Assembly (NCBI GenBank): GCA_965368515.1
Contig: CBDUNF010000197.1
Coordinates: 1-6,575 of the forward strand
DNA: 6,575 nt
Direction of reading: 5' to 3'
Origin: JAAETI01 sp965368515
Lineage (GTDB): Bacteria > Actinomycetota > Acidimicrobiia > Spongiisociales > UBA5794
This document shows positions 6,327 to 6,575 of the stretch, piece by piece. Each line of letters starts with the position of its first letter. Position 1 is the stretch's first letter. The position numbers were made by a program, and so were the translations under genes. The notes below the pieces were generated by a model that searched no databases, had not been told where the DNA came from, and was given only the letters and a program-made list of their open reading frames with translations.

Positions 6327-6447
6327 GCCCCCTTCAGGGCAGGGTGAAATCCCCGACCGGCGGTGAAAGCCCGCGACCCCCGTAACAGGGGTGGATCCGG
6401 TGAAACTCCGGGGCCGACGGTGACAGTCCGGATGGAAGAAGGAGGGC
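6327..6447 (+). ncRNA. FMN riboswitch (RFN element) with the ribosome binding site inside P1
   Basis: The element binds flavin mononucleotide and represses riboflavin synthesis or transport genes. Nearly every conserved block of the RFN consensus is present in order: CTTCAGGGCAGGGTG (6333-6347), CCCGACCGGCGGTGAAAGCC (6353-6372), CCGGTGAAACTCC (6397-6409), GGCCGACGGTGACAGTC (6412-6428) and CGGATGGAAGAAGG (6429-6442). The variable arm is ACCCC/GGGGT (6376-6380 with 6388-6392). P1 is long: 6327-6335 (GCCCCCTTC) pairs with 6438-6447 (GAAGGAGGGC), leaving A6443 bulged. That 3' strand is also the ribosome binding site of the next gene, so ligand-stabilised P1 would hide it. No terminator hairpin with a T tract follows, which supports control of translation rather than transcription. 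Confidence 0.97.
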
Positions 6448-6449
6448 GT

Positions 6450-6575
6450 GTGTCGAGACGCGCATTGTCCGACAACCTAGACCGGGCACCCTCAGGGAGC
6501 ACGGGTGACCGAGCGAACGATTCGTTCGGTCGAGTCAAAGACGAAGTTCCCGCGGAACAACGTCGTTCCTTCGCG
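6450..6575 (+). CDS. Start of an FMN-riboswitch-controlled gene, probably riboflavin synthesis or transport (3' truncated)
   Basis: GTG 6450 opens a frame that stays open to the window end (42 codons), beginning MSRRALSDNLDRAP and ending AEQRRSFA. It follows the riboswitch ribosome site AAGGAGG (6439-6445) by 4 bases, slightly close. The visible part is rich in Arg, Asp and Ser, looks disordered, and does not resemble the usual starts of RibD or riboflavin synthase. The final RRSFA could lead into the F-A-T/S-x-E-E-A start of a RibB/RibBA-type protein, but this is a guess. GTG 6448 gives only ten codons before a stop. GTG 6505, in another frame, has its own AGGGAG (6494-6499, 5 bases away) and also runs open to the end with high G/C at third positions, so it is a real alternative start for the regulated gene. 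The role is inferred from the riboswitch and the rpe neighbourhood. Confidence 0.45.
   Translation, partial: MSRRALSDNLDRAPSGSTGDRANDSFGRVKDEVPAEQRRSFA

Noticed and set aside
6448..6480. Ten-codon open frame from GTG 6448 after the riboswitch, considered as a leader peptide
   Set aside because: It has only 2 bases after GGAGGG before the start and no codon pattern suggesting attenuation; GTG 6450 uses the same ribosome site with better spacing.
6221..6538. Minus-strand open frame of 105 codons across the riboswitch
   Set aside because: The region is a fully conserved RFN element on the plus strand; the frame is incidental.
1..6575. tRNA/rRNA genes, CRISPR arrays, insertion sequences, attachment sites, toxin-antitoxin or defence genes
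   Set aside because: I looked for repeats, terminal inverted repeats, cloverleaf-like sequence and known domains and saw none; the content is core metabolism and signalling.

Overview
The window reads as a chromosomal housekeeping segment from a high-GC Gram-positive bacterium (Actinomycetota). A deep lineage such as the Acidimicrobiia is possible, but that is a guess. The evidence is the gene order priA-def-fmt-rsmB-rpe followed by a riboflavin locus, a PriA whose helicase motifs have decayed as in other actinobacteria, G+C judged by eye at about 60%, several GTG starts, and a probable leaderless gene. I saw no mobile elements, tRNA or rRNA genes, or CRISPR arrays.

Positions 1-3642 (+ strand) hold the C-terminal part of priA (cut by the window edge), then def, fmt and rsmB. 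def and fmt overlap by 4 bases, and fmt and rsmB are 3 bases apart. Together they cover replication restart and the formyl-methionine cycle (Fmt adds the formyl group to initiator tRNA, Def removes it from the new protein), plus methylation of 16S rRNA. A good -10 hexamer lies in front of def.

Positions 3647-4456 (- strand) hold a class III polyphosphate kinase 2. It is inserted between rsmB and rpe in convergent orientation to rsmB and divergent orientation to rpe. The intergenic region of about 100 bases on its rpe side carries two inverted repeats and a -10 box exactly 7 bases before the rpe GTG, the layout of a leaderless transcript.

Positions 4557-6148 (+ strand) hold rpe (ribulose-phosphate 3-epimerase), coupled by an ATGA overlap to a response regulator with a C-terminal GGDEF-family domain. 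That domain has GGDDF in place of GG(D/E)EF and no inhibitory RxxD site. A perfect 10-bp hairpin follows its stop codon.

Positions 6300-6575 hold a -10 element, a complete FMN riboswitch (RFN element), and the first 42 codons of a gene that runs off the window. The ribosome binding site of that gene forms the 3' strand of the riboswitch P1 helix, so FMN binding should block translation directly. The gene is expected to serve riboflavin synthesis or uptake, but the visible residues do not identify it. Most of the window is conventional. The parts most worth a second look are the regulator wedged between rpe and the riboflavin locus, the P1-occluded ribosome binding site, and the divergent ppk2/rpe control region.
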